A stretch of 48,522 nucleotides of DNA from Anaerolineae bacterium (lineage in GTDB: Bacteria; Chloroflexota; Anaerolineae; Anaerolineales; Villigracilaceae): contig JAFLCF010000009.1 of the NCBI GenBank assembly GCA_017303735.1, forward strand, positions 1 to 48,522, in the 5' to 3' direction. A program made the translations under genes and the position numbers. Under the pieces are notes generated by a model that searched no databases, was not told the origin of the DNA, and saw nothing but the letters and a program-made list of their open reading frames with translations. Positions 33,960 to 42,009 of this stretch are shown one piece after another; position 1 is the stretch's first letter, and each line of letters begins with the position of its first letter.

Positions 33960-34580
33960 GTGAAGATATTGGCAGTCAGCGACCAGGTTGTAGAACGCGT
34001 ATATTCCCTTGCAAACAGTGGTCATTTCAAAGGCGTGGATTTGATCTTCGGATGCGGCGACCTGCCGTACTCTTATTTGGAATATATTGTCACCGTCCTT
34101 AGTGTGCCATTGTATTATGTGCCGGGAAACCACGACCCAGACTTCGACCTGCGCGATACCCGATCCAGAGCCGAAGGCGGCTCCAATCTGGACCTCACAA
34201 CGGCTTACTACAAAGATACCTTGATCGGCGGCTTTGGCGGATGCATCCGCTATCGCCCAGACGGCACGAACCAATATACTCAAGCGGAAGCGTATCGGCG
34301 TGCATATAGCATGATGCCACAACTCCTGCTGAACCGAGTCAAATACGGGCGTGCCCTGGATATTCTAATCAGCCATTCACCCCCGTTCGGTATTCACGAT
34401 GACACAGACCAGGCACACAATGGGCTCAATGCCCTGAACTGGCTCATTCAGACCGCCAAGCCGCATTATCTGTTGCATGGGCACACTCATTTTTACAGGA
34501 ATAACATCGCCGATCATGAAACGGATATTGAAGGAACAAAGATCATCAATGTCTATCCATATAGGGTCTTAGAAATCTGA
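33960..34580 (+). CDS. Calcineurin-like metallophosphoesterase, atypical first motif
   Basis: 206 residues from GTG 33960 (MKILAVSDQ); the longer frame has an unlikely N-terminus. Motifs GCGDLP, GNHDPDFD, ISHSPPFGIHDD and HGHTHFYR follow the metallophosphoesterase pattern, but the first motif, usually D-x-H, reads SDQVVE, so one metal-binding histidine is missing. Soluble. The substrate is unknown; could be a phosphodiesterase with altered metal use. It is divergent from the Ser/Thr kinase operon, and the stop lies in a small inverted repeat (34562-34585). Confidence 0.82.
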   Translation: MKILAVSDQVVERVYSLANSGHFKGVDLIFGCGDLPYSYLEYIVTVLSVPLYYVPGNHDPDFDLRDTRSRAEGGSNLDLTTAYYKDTLIGGFGGCIRYRPDGTNQYTQAEAYRRAYSMMPQLLLNRVKYGRALDILISHSPPFGIHDDTDQAHNGLNALNWLIQTAKPHYLLHGHTHFYRNNIADHETDIEGTKIINVYPYRVLEI

Positions 34581-34641
34581 CCCTACCCAAATGGAACATA
34601 TAATCTTAACATTCTGATAACATGTCGATTCACCTTATCCA

Positions 34642-34647
34642 TATAAT
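34642..34647 (+). promoter_or_regulatory. -10 element TATAAT upstream of the ParB-fold gene
   Basis: A TATAAT lies 32 bases before the ATG at 34680; another sits at 34599-34604. Neither has a clear -35. Confidence 0.4.
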
Positions 34648-34679
34648 CGACAGCGAATTGAAAAGCAAAGAGAGCAAAA

Positions 34680-35528
34680 ATGTCACACGAATGGGAAGCA
34701 CGCGCACGCGCCGACTTCAGTCGGGCGCGCTTTAAATCTTTTATCAACCAGGTTTTTTCTGTTTTACGCGGTCAACGTAATACTCTACTCTCGTACGATG
34801 ATGTGAAGGAAAAACTGCGGATCGGCGGCCCCATTTACAGGGGCGTAAAAACCGTCCGGGTGGAGCAGATTGCAGGGAGTCTGAACCGGTATCACGAGTT
34901 TGATCGCGCCTTTCTCCCGAAGGAAGATCAGCTTGTCGGGCGCTGGACAAAAGTCGACCGTGCCTTTTACGAAGATATTCACCTGCCGCCTGTTGTGCTG
35001 TATAAGGTTGGAGAGGTCTATTTCGTGGTCGATGGACATCACCGCGTTTCTGTCGCCCGCGAACAGGGACAGGAATTCATCGAAGCCGAAGTGCGTGAAT
35101 GCGCTACCCGCGTGAATATCACCTCAGATATCAGACCCGAAGACCTTGAGATCCTAGGCTCAAAAGTGGACTTCCTTGAGCGCACCAGTTTGGATAATAT
35201 TTTCCCTGAAGCCGATATCAAGTTGACGGTCCCAGATGGTTTCACACGTATGTTGGAACATATCGCCGTACATCGATATTTTATGGGGCTCGATTTCAAA
35301 CGCGATATCTCTGAACAGGAAGCGGTTGAACATTGGTATGGCAGGGTGTACCTCCCCATCGTCTCCATCATCCGCCAAAGCGGAATGCTCGAAGAATTTC
35401 CCGACAAAACCGAAGGCGACTTATATCTTTGGACGCTGGATCACCAACATTATTTATATCAAGAAGAAGGTCAGCCGCTCCAGCCGCCAGAGACTGCTGC
35501 CAAGCAGTTTATCGAAGAGAACGAATAA
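34680..35528 (+). CDS. ParB/sulfiredoxin-fold domain protein of unknown role
   Basis: 282 residues, soluble. Residues about 55-145 resemble the ParB/sulfiredoxin fold: VKTVRVEQIAGSLNRY, a middle VVLYKVGEVYFVVDGHHRVSVAREQG and then FIEAEVREC. The GHHRVSVA segment matches the GxxR box of ParB-N domains. There is no helix-turn-helix like that of parB, and the rest (about 145-282) is a helical domain with EHWYGRVYLPIVSIIRQSGMLEEFPDKTEGDLYLW, which I recall from DUF4032-type proteins, unverified. The nucleotide-binding potential of the fold makes a regulator or nucleotide hydrolase role possible. Confidence 0.7.
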   Translation: MSHEWEARARADFSRARFKSFINQVFSVLRGQRNTLLSYDDVKEKLRIGGPIYRGVKTVRVEQIAGSLNRYHEFDRAFLPKEDQLVGRWTKVDRAFYEDIHLPPVVLYKVGEVYFVVDGHHRVSVAREQGQEFIEAEVRECATRVNITSDIRPEDLEILGSKVDFLERTSLDNIFPEADIKLTVPDGFTRMLEHIAVHRYFMGLDFKRDISEQEAVEHWYGRVYLPIVSIIRQSGMLEEFPDKTEGDLYLWTLDHQHYLYQEEGQPLQPPETAAKQFIEENE

Positions 35529-35536
35529 TCTAAACC

Positions 35537-35598
35537 GTAGGGGCGACCCGCCCATTGAAATCAAGGATTCTTGAACAACATTGAAGGGTCGCCCCTAC
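35537..35598. repeat. GTAGGGGC-type palindrome with long spacer
   Basis: GTAGGGGCGACCC (35537-35549) and its exact complement (35586-35598) enclose 36 bases. Same family as 18516, 26136 and 36549. Confidence 0.75.
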
Positions 35599-35615
35599 TA
35601 TTTTCGGAGAACCCC

Positions 35616-36545
35616 ATGACAACTCTTCATCCCCTTGCAGGCGTATATGCCGCCGCAGTTACCCCCTACCTCGGCAAGCCGCGCACCGAGGGCAAGCCTG
35701 ATACCGCATTTGATTTTGAATCGTTGGCTGTCTTTTTACATTTCCTCGCATCACGCGGATGCCACGGCGCTCTGTTGTTTGGCACAACGGGTGAAGGACC
35801 ATCCTTCTCGCCGCGTGAACGTGAAGCCCTGCTGCGTTCGATCCGTGTGATCAAACATCAGGTTCGGGATTTTAAATTCATGGTCGGCACAGGAACCCCC
35901 AGCCTCACTGAGACCATCGAGCTGACCAAACTTGCTTATGAACTCGGCTACGATGGGACAGTCGTCCTGCCGCCGTATTACTTTCGTAAAGCAACGGATG
36001 AAGGTTTGTTCCAATGGTTCAGTGAATTAATTGAAAAAGCCGTGCCACAGGGAAAACACCTGCTCGGGTATCACATCCCTGCCGCAACCGGAATTGGCTT
36101 TTCACTGGATTTGCTTGAACGACTCAAAACGAAATATCCCAATCAATTTGCAGGCATCAAAGACTCATCGCACGATGAAGCCTTTGCAACGGCAGTGGGT
36201 CAACGTTTTGGAAAGGAATTGCTCGTTTTGAATGGCACAGATTCGTATTTCCATCATGCGTTGAAAAACAATGCCCAAGGTGCCATCACCGCTCCTGCCA
36301 ATATCATCTCAGATAACCTGCGCGAAGTGTGGGACTTGTACCAAGCAGGCAAAGACCCGTCTGAAATGCAAGCGAAAGTTAGCGAACAGCGTCATTTTCT
36401 TGAAAGTTACTCTCCGATCGCGCCGATCCTCAAAGGCTTATTGTATAAAATACATGGATTGCCACATTGGGCGGTCCGCCCGCCGTTGGAAGGCGCAGAT
36501 GAGAAGACGATTGAAGATGCGGCTGAGAAATTTTTGAAGATCTAA
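35616..36545 (+). CDS. Dihydrodipicolinate synthase / N-acetylneuraminate lyase family protein
   Basis: 309 residues from ATG 35616 with GGAG 6 bases upstream; the longer frame begins in a repeat. GTTGEGPSFSPRER (56-69) is the oxoacid-binding loop, Tyr152 in GYHIP and Lys182 in AGIKDSS are the catalytic Tyr and Schiff-base Lys of class I aldolases. YHIP is atypical of true DapA (YNxP), and 309 residues slightly exceeds the usual 290, so lysine synthesis is not assured; a sugar-acid or hydroxyproline-type lyase is possible. It lies between two GTAGGGGC palindromes. Confidence 0.85.
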   Translation: MTTLHPLAGVYAAAVTPYLGKPRTEGKPDTAFDFESLAVFLHFLASRGCHGALLFGTTGEGPSFSPREREALLRSIRVIKHQVRDFKFMVGTGTPSLTETIELTKLAYELGYDGTVVLPPYYFRKATDEGLFQWFSELIEKAVPQGKHLLGYHIPAATGIGFSLDLLERLKTKYPNQFAGIKDSSHDEAFATAVGQRFGKELLVLNGTDSYFHHALKNNAQGAITAPANIISDNLREVWDLYQAGKDPSEMQAKVSEQRHFLESYSPIAPILKGLLYKIHGLPHWAVRPPLEGADEKTIEDAAEKFLKI

Positions 36546-36548
36546 TTT

Positions 36549-36574
36549 GTAGGGGCGGGGTACCCCGCCCCTAC
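36549..36574. repeat. GTAGGGGC-type perfect 26-base palindrome
   Basis: GTAGGGGCGGGGT directly followed by its complement with no spacer. It lies 4 bases after the DHDPS-family stop and 12 bases before the LipM-like start. Confidence 0.85.
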
Positions 36575-36586
36575 CCCAATTACCCT

Positions 36587-37426
36587 ATGACCACCTGGCG
36601 ACTACTTTACACTCCCCCATCCACCGGCGCATGGAATATGGCGGTGGATGAATCCATCCTCGAACATATCCATCGCGGCGAGTCCATCTCAACATTACGT
36701 TTATATTCATGGAATCCGCCATGCCTTTCGTTGGGGCATGCTCAATCGTTCAAGGATGTGGATGTGGAACGACTCCACGCTCAGGGCTGGGAAGTCGTCC
36801 GCCGCGTAACGGGGGGACGGGCGATCCTGCACACCGACGAATTGACCTACTCTGTGACCGGGTCCGCCGATGAACCAGTCCTCGCAGGTGGCGTGCTTGA
36901 GTCTTACAACCGACTCGCACAAGCGTTATTGCATGCGGTGCGTGAGTTGAGCGTGCCCGTTGAAATGAAAGAACATGAAGATGGGCATACACAGCAGAAT
37001 TTAAATCCTGTTTGTTTTGAAGTGCCATCCACGTATGAAATCACCGTCGATGGAAAGAAACTCATCGGCTCGGCACAGGCGCGGAAGAAGGAAGGTGTAC
37101 TGCAACACGGCTCTCTTCCGTTGACCGGCGACCTTGCCCGCATTTGCGATGCCTTGATCTTTGAAAATGACTCCGCAAGACAAACTGCCAAGGAACGATT
37201 ACTCGCTCGAGCAACGACCGTTTCGACGGTGCTCAACGCAGGTGTTGAGTCCGTTCTCGGGGTCAGAGTCGATTGGGAACGAGCGGCGCAGGCTTTCGTC
37301 CGCGGGTTTGAGGCGGAATTGGGAATCAAGTTTGAGCGCGGAGAAATGTCTGCATCCGAAATCCAGCGCGCAGAAGAACTCGTCAAAGAAAAATATGCAC
37401 ACCCATCGTGGACGGAGCGAATATGA
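36587..37426 (+). CDS. LipM-like octanoyltransferase / lipoate ligase family protein
   Basis: 279 residues of the biotin/lipoate A/B ligase fold. NMAVDESIL (17-25), VVRRVTGGRAILHTDELTYSV (70-90), GKKLIGSAQARKKEGVLQHGS (156-176) with Lys158. Cys143 in NPVCFEVPSTYE matches the acyl-enzyme Cys of LipM, which classic lipoate ligases lack, so octanoyl transfer from ACP is the better guess. It modifies lipoyl domains of 2-oxoacid dehydrogenases or GcvH. The stop overlaps the next start by 4 bases (ATGA). Confidence 0.85.
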   Translation: MTTWRLLYTPPSTGAWNMAVDESILEHIHRGESISTLRLYSWNPPCLSLGHAQSFKDVDVERLHAQGWEVVRRVTGGRAILHTDELTYSVTGSADEPVLAGGVLESYNRLAQALLHAVRELSVPVEMKEHEDGHTQQNLNPVCFEVPSTYEITVDGKKLIGSAQARKKEGVLQHGSLPLTGDLARICDALIFENDSARQTAKERLLARATTVSTVLNAGVESVLGVRVDWERAAQAFVRGFEAELGIKFERGEMSASEIQRAEELVKEKYAHPSWTERI

Positions 37427-38472
37427 AAAAAATCCTGGTGTATGGATCGTACGGATATACGGGGCAATTGATCGTCGAACATGCAATGCAGGAAGGTTTG
37501 AATTTGATCTTGGCGGGGCGAGATGAAAAGCGACTGCGTGAACAAGCCGAAAAATATAAGTTGGAGTATCGCGTCTTTGCAGTGGAAGAAACTGCGAAAT
37601 TAGATTCAGCCTTGCAAGAAGTAGACGCAGTGTTGCATTGTGCGGGTCCGTTCGTGTTGACGTTTCAGGCGATGGCAGAGGCGTGCATTCGCAACAAAAA
37701 ACATTATGTAGATATTAGCGGCGAGATCGAAGAATTTGAAGCGCTGGCATTGATGGACGAAAAAGCCACAGAGGCGGGTGTGATGCTCTTGCCCGGCGGC
37801 GGCTTTGATGTAGTGCCATCTGATTGTTTGATCGCTTATACAGCAAGTAAACTTCCCAATGCAAGTGACTTAAAGCTTTATATCAAAAGTGTCGGCAGTG
37901 GCATCTCGCGCGGCACGGCTCGATCGGGAATTGAGAACAGCCACAGAGCAGGGCGGATTCGCCGCGATGGGAAGATTGTTAGCGTGCCGAATGTATACGA
38001 CAGCAAAGATGTAGATTTCGGGCGCGGACCGACTCGCCTCGTCACGATGGGCTGGGGTGATGTGAGCACTGCCTATCACAGTACGGGCATCCCAAATGTG
38101 ACGGTATACATGGGCTTCCCAAAAGCGATGATTTCAATAATGAAATTTACAAAAGTAGCGGGCCCGCTGTTTTATTCACGCGCCGCAAGAAATTTTATTA
38201 AGTGGCTTATCGGCATCTTCTTTGCGCCAGGTCCGTCACGCGAGAAGAACAAAACGGGTTTTGCGCTGCTCATTGCCGAAGTGACCGATGGTGTGAAAAC
38301 CGTCCGTGCAAAGTTACGAACGCCGGAAGCCTATTATCTGACCGCGCTTACTTCGGTGGAGATCATGAAGCGCATCCTTGCATCAGATTTTAAACCAGGC
38401 TTCCAAACCCCAAGCAAAATGTATGGCGCAGATTTTATTTTGCAATTCGCTGGGGTTCAGCGCGAAGACTAG
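37423..38472 (+). CDS. Saccharopine dehydrogenase-like NAD(P)-binding protein
   Basis: 349 residues from ATG 37423 (MKKILVYGSYGYTGQLI). The GYGGxG-like nucleotide loop is GSYGYTG (8-14); RDEKRLREQAEKY, VLHCAGPFVLTFQAMAEACI and HYVDISGEIEEFEAL fit the trans-acting enoyl reductase / saccharopine dehydrogenase (Sacchrp_dh_NADP) group. GGGFDVVPSD and the C-terminal YGADFILQFAGVQ are family-like. The substrate is unknown. Overlap with the LipM-like gene suggests one transcript. The C-terminal half has hydrophobic stretches but no clear membrane helix. Confidence 0.85.
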   Translation: MKKILVYGSYGYTGQLIVEHAMQEGLNLILAGRDEKRLREQAEKYKLEYRVFAVEETAKLDSALQEVDAVLHCAGPFVLTFQAMAEACIRNKKHYVDISGEIEEFEALALMDEKATEAGVMLLPGGGFDVVPSDCLIAYTASKLPNASDLKLYIKSVGSGISRGTARSGIENSHRAGRIRRDGKIVSVPNVYDSKDVDFGRGPTRLVTMGWGDVSTAYHSTGIPNVTVYMGFPKAMISIMKFTKVAGPLFYSRAARNFIKWLIGIFFAPGPSREKNKTGFALLIAEVTDGVKTVRAKLRTPEAYYLTALTSVEIMKRILASDFKPGFQTPSKMYGADFILQFAGVQRED

Positions 38473-38488
38473 TAATTGCTTTCCAACT

Positions 38489-38540
38489 CCGGTGGTCGAG
38501 TAGCCTGAGGCGACAGCCGAAGGCGTATCGAGACCACCGG
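38489..38540. repeat. Intergenic inverted repeat (GGTGGTCGAGTAG type)
   Basis: CCGGTGGTC (38489-38497) pairs with GACCACCGG (38532-38540) around GAGTAG...GTATCGA. A third repeat family in the window, between the dehydrogenase-like gene and the ABC-F relic. Confidence 0.65.
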
Positions 38541-38554
38541 TTTGTATTTAAACG

Positions 38555-38560
38555 TATAAT
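38555..38560 (+). promoter_or_regulatory. -10 element TATAAT upstream of the ABC-F relic and AadA-like gene
   Basis: TATAAT followed 14 bases later by AAAGGAG. No -35 was recognised. It probably still drives the nucleotidyltransferase gene. Confidence 0.4.
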
Positions 38561-38589
38561 CACGAAAACCAACTAAAGGAGCATGAGGT

Positions 38590-38737
38590 TCTTTCTTCTT
38601 GGGCGGCAAAACCAAGCTGGGCTATATGCTACAAGAGCAGGAATTGCTCAACTCTGGCTGTGGCACATGACAGAAGTTTTATCGAACGATTTGCAAGCGA
38701 TGTTTGGGCTGCAAAAGATGGAAAGATTTACAAATAA
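38590..38737 (+). pseudogene. Remnant of an ABC-F ATPase gene
   Basis: Two short pieces in different frames read like an ABC-F protein. One frame gives TKLGYMLQEQELL (38608-38646), as in the strand after Walker A and Q-loop of ABC-F proteins. The next gives LAVAHDRSFIERFASDVW and then KDGKIYK-stop (38654-38737), the H-loop and C-terminal end of the second ATPase domain. Most of the gene, including the signature motifs, is gone. The relic ends 7 bases before the AadA-like start, so an ABC-F gene once preceded it. Confidence 0.6.
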
Positions 38738-38744
38738 GGTTCGC

Positions 38745-39545
38745 ATGTATAAAAACTTCACACCCTATCAAGATGTAAATAATGTATTAAGCTTGCTGTT
38801 AGAAAATGTAAAAGGAATTTTGAAGGATGAATTCGTTGGCATGTATCTATACGGCTCGCTCTCCAGCGGAGACTTTAACCCCAAATCCAGTGATATTGAT
38901 TTCCTGGTCGTGACAGAAAATTATCTACCAGAGGCGATCATTTCTCAACTTGAAAAAATGCACAAACAGCCATGGGCGATCCATTCAAAACGAGCTGGAG
39001 AATTGGAAGGTGCATACATCCCAAAAGAATTGATCCGCAAACACAGCCTTAATGGGTTGCCATGCCCAAGCATTAACGAAGGGACGTTTAATTTAGATAC
39101 CCCTGGCAGTGATTGGATCATTCAACGGCATGTTGTTCGGGAATACGGTGTGGTGATAGAAGGTCCAGACCCGAAGACTTTGATCGATTTCGTCTCAGCC
39201 GAAGACATTCGCAATTCGATCCTGGGCGTGTTGCACGAGTGGTGGTACCCCATGCTTGAAGACCCTGCCTGGCTACGAGACCATGATGATGGCTATCGTT
39301 CCTTTGCAGTCATTACCATGTGTCGAGTCTTGCATGGTCTCGAGCATGGAACGGTCACATCGAAGCCCAAAGCTGCACAATGGACGCGTGCAAAAGTAGA
39401 TTCAAAATGGCAGTTGTTGATCGATAAAGCTATAGCCGTTTCAAACCACGAGCAAGCAACGATTGACTTAGAAGAAACGCTTGGGTTTATTAGACATGCA
39501 AAAGAAAGAATTGATGAAAAAAGAGTAAAGCAAGAGAGTTTATAA
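38745..39545 (+). CDS. AadA-like aminoglycoside nucleotidyltransferase-family protein
   Basis: 266 residues from ATG 38745 (MYKNFTPYQDV), with AAGG 5 bases upstream; the frame opens further upstream at 38583, but those codons overlap the ABC-F relic and 266 residues fits AadA length. Nucleotidyltransferase motif GSLSSGDFNPKSSDID (37-52) has GS and both metal Asp residues. The C-terminal half (VREYGVVIEGPDPKTLIDFVS, FAVITMCRVLHGLEHGTVTSKPKAAQWT) matches the AadA C-terminal domain. It may adenylylate an aminoglycoside such as streptomycin/spectinomycin, but many homologues have no resistance role. Confidence 0.82.
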   Translation: MYKNFTPYQDVNNVLSLLLENVKGILKDEFVGMYLYGSLSSGDFNPKSSDIDFLVVTENYLPEAIISQLEKMHKQPWAIHSKRAGELEGAYIPKELIRKHSLNGLPCPSINEGTFNLDTPGSDWIIQRHVVREYGVVIEGPDPKTLIDFVSAEDIRNSILGVLHEWWYPMLEDPAWLRDHDDGYRSFAVITMCRVLHGLEHGTVTSKPKAAQWTRAKVDSKWQLLIDKAIAVSNHEQATIDLEETLGFIRHAKERIDEKRVKQESL

Positions 39546-39594
39546 TCAAAAACAAGAACATGGCTCAAAATGACACCTACTTAACGGAGACGAA

Positions 39595-40731
39595 ATGAAA
39601 TTTGAAACCCTCGCCATTCACGCAGGGCAAGAACCCGACCCGAACAACGGCGCCGTGATGACGCCTGTCTATTTCACGTCCACGTATAAACAGGACGGCA
39701 TCGGCAAACCGCGCCAGGGCTATGAATATTCGCGCACGTTGAATCCCACCCGCAAGGCGTTGCAAGATTGTCTCGCCGAACTCGAAAGCGGACAGTGGGG
39801 TTTGGCGTTCGCTTCCGGCATGGCAGCCACAGACACCGTTCTGCGCATGTTAGGACAAGGCGACCATGTCGTCGCGGGCAATGACGTCTATGGCGGAACC
39901 TTCCGTCTCTTTGACAAAATTCTGCGCCGCTTCGGTCTGGACTTTACATTTGCCGACACGACCGATCCTGAGAATCTCGCTGAAGCCTTAACCCCGTCCA
40001 CGCGTATTGTGTGGCTGGAGACTCCCACCAATCCCCTGCTAGCTGTGTCTGATATTCGTGCCGTGGTGGAGGTGGTGAAGAATCACCCGAACAAACCTTT
40101 ATTGGTAGTGGATAACACCTTCGCCACGCCCTATCTCCAACGTCCGCTCGAACTTGGCGCGGACTTGGTCGTGCACTCGATGACCAAATATCTCGGCGGT
40201 CACTCCGATGTAGTTGGCGGTGCGATCATAGGCAAGGACAAAGAACTTGGCGAGAAATTGGCGTATTTACAAAATGCCATCGGTGGCGTGCAGGGACCGA
40301 TGGATTCCTTCCTCGTGTTGCGCGGAATCAAGACTCTTCCCATCCGCATGGATAGACACGCCCAAAATGCTGAGAAGATCGTGGCGTTCTTAGAGAAGCA
40401 GAAAAACGTCAATCGGCTGATCTACCCTTTTCATGAGAGTCATCCACAGGTCCACGTGGCGAAGCGACAGATGAAGAATGGCGGCGGGATGATCTCATTC
40501 ATCATGAAAGATGGGCGCGATGCCGCGGTCAAAGTCGCCGAAGCCACCCAACTCTTTACACTAGCTGAATCGCTCGGCGGCGTGGAGTCGCTGATCGAAG
40601 TCCCTGCGGCGATGACACATCTCTCCACCCAAGGGTCTACATTGGAAGTTGACCCCGGCTTGGTACGCTTATCTGTGGGCATTGAAAATGTCGATGACTT
40701 ACTTGCTGATCTGGAACAAGCCTTGCGCTAA
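39595..40731 (+). CDS. Cystathionine gamma-synthase/lyase-family PLP enzyme
   Basis: 378 residues of the Cys/Met-metabolism PLP family: AIHAGQEPDP, YEYSRTLNPTRKALQ, ASGMAATDTVLRML, PTNPLLAVSDI, VVDNTFATPY and the PLP Lys198 in HSMTKYLGGHSD. C-terminal QGSTLEVDPGLVRLSVGIENVDDLL is typical. Reaction could be cystathionine gamma-synthase, gamma-lyase or methionine gamma-lyase; sequence alone does not decide. GGAG lies 6 bases before the ATG. A strong terminator follows. Confidence 0.92.
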   Translation: MKFETLAIHAGQEPDPNNGAVMTPVYFTSTYKQDGIGKPRQGYEYSRTLNPTRKALQDCLAELESGQWGLAFASGMAATDTVLRMLGQGDHVVAGNDVYGGTFRLFDKILRRFGLDFTFADTTDPENLAEALTPSTRIVWLETPTNPLLAVSDIRAVVEVVKNHPNKPLLVVDNTFATPYLQRPLELGADLVVHSMTKYLGGHSDVVGGAIIGKDKELGEKLAYLQNAIGGVQGPMDSFLVLRGIKTLPIRMDRHAQNAEKIVAFLEKQKNVNRLIYPFHESHPQVHVAKRQMKNGGGMISFIMKDGRDAAVKVAEATQLFTLAESLGGVESLIEVPAAMTHLSTQGSTLEVDPGLVRLSVGIENVDDLLADLEQALR

Positions 40732-40734
40732 AAC

Positions 40735-40766
40735 GAAGACCTCCCTTTCGGGAGGTCTTTTTTATT
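40735..40766. terminator. Bidirectional rho-independent terminator
   Basis: AAGACCTCCC and GGGAGGTCTT around TTTC, followed by TTTTATTTT on the plus strand. It separates the convergent PLP-enzyme and RsbU-type genes and overlaps the latter's last codons. Confidence 0.85.
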
Positions 40767-42009
40767 TTGCTTTCACTGCCACCAGGGTCACATCGTCATC
40801 TTGCTTGGAACCATCCTGGTAGGATTGCAGAGTTTCAAGAAGCGTATTGCAGATTTGTTGTGCGTTCTGTTTTGCCAGATCGCCCAACGTACGCTTGATA
40901 CGCTCCAGCCCAAAGGCTTCTCCCTTGGGGTCGCGGCAATCGGTCATGCCATCGGTATAAAGGATGAGGGTATCACCAGCCACCAGCTTGACCGATTTCT
41001 CATCCAACGTCACCGGCTCCCACAAACCAATTGCCATGCCAGGGCTATGTGGCATACGTTCCACGGTCCCATCTGCATGTAAGATCAATGGCGGTTCATG
41101 TCCCGCACGCGCATAAGAAAATTCACGCGTCTTAAGATCGAGAATTCCATATAACACAGTAACAAACTGGGTGGACTTTTGCAACCGTGTAATGTGTGTA
41201 TTGACCAGGTTCATCACCTCGGCAGGAGTCGCGCCAATATCTGCCTCTGCCATGATGAGTGCATGAGCGCGCGCCATGAACAGCGCAGACGGAACACCTT
41301 TATCCGCCACATCGCCAATCAGAACACCAATGCGATGGTCTTTCAATTCAAAGACATCATAAAAATCACCGCCTACCTGACGGGCAGGCAAAATGCGTGC
41401 GCCAAAACTGAATTCCTCTGTATCGGGCAATACATCTGGCAAAATACTTAATTGGATGTCTGCTGCCACTTGCAGTTCACGTTCGAGGCGTTCCTTTTCG
41501 ATCAGTTGATCCTGCGCCTCTTTTAATTCATCATAGGCCTTTTGCAATGCCTGATTCTTCGCAACAAGGTCATGAAACGCCAACTCGTTCGAAGAGTCGA
41601 GACGCTCGCTTAAGATCTCCACCATGGCATATGCTAAATAAGGCCAGCGTTGCAGACACTCGTTAAATTTTTCGCGAGTTAAGACCCACACGCGGCTGTC
41701 TTTTGACGCACGCACGCTGGCAGTACGTATGCCCTTGGGCATGATCAGGCTCATTTCCCCTACATATTCACCCACTCCGCAATGACGGAGAAACATTTCA
41801 TTTGCCGTCCCTGCAGCAAGGACAATTTCCAACTGCCCAGTCATAACCACGTATAAACTATTGCCCGGGTCCCCCTCGCGAAAAATATAATCGCCGACTT
41901 TTACATCCTCTATCGGAAGTTCATTGATCAATTGATACAGTTCCAGTTTCGGAACTTCATGAAACAGGGGAATATTGAAAATGACTGTGCCTTCTTTTTT
42001 CTTAATCAC
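40762..42009 (-). CDS. Cyclic-nucleotide-binding PP2C/SpoIIE-type phosphatase (RsbU-like)
   Basis: 415 residues from a GTG start with GGAG 6 bases upstream, overlapping the kinase gene before it by 8 bases. Residues about 13-130 form a cNMP-binding domain (FREGDPGNSLYVVMTGQLEI, GVGEYVGEMSLI), 145-185 a coiled coil, and 190-415 a SpoIIE-like PP2C domain (QLSILPDVLP, GGDFYDVFEL, GVLIGDVADKGVPSALFMA, LILYTDGMTDC, QDDDVTLVAVK). Such proteins act on anti-sigma antagonists in partner-switching cascades. The phosphate-binding Arg of the cNMP site reads as Met/Arg-poor, so ligand identity is unclear. Confidence 0.9.
   Translation of the reverse strand: MIKKKEGTVIFNIPLFHEVPKLELYQLINELPIEDVKVGDYIFREGDPGNSLYVVMTGQLEIVLAAGTANEMFLRHCGVGEYVGEMSLIMPKGIRTASVRASKDSRVWVLTREKFNECLQRWPYLAYAMVEILSERLDSSNELAFHDLVAKNQALQKAYDELKEAQDQLIEKERLERELQVAADIQLSILPDVLPDTEEFSFGARILPARQVGGDFYDVFELKDHRIGVLIGDVADKGVPSALFMARAHALIMAEADIGATPAEVMNLVNTHITRLQKSTQFVTVLYGILDLKTREFSYARAGHEPPLILHADGTVERMPHSPGMAIGLWEPVTLDEKSVKLVAGDTLILYTDGMTDCRDPKGEAFGLERIKRTLGDLAKQNAQQICNTLLETLQSYQDGSKQDDDVTLVAVKAK

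Noticed and set aside
38583..38744. Extended N-terminus of the AadA-like protein
   Set aside because: The extra codons overlap the ABC-F relic in another frame, the Shine-Dalgarno is too close to the upstream ATG, and the 266-residue form matches AadA length.
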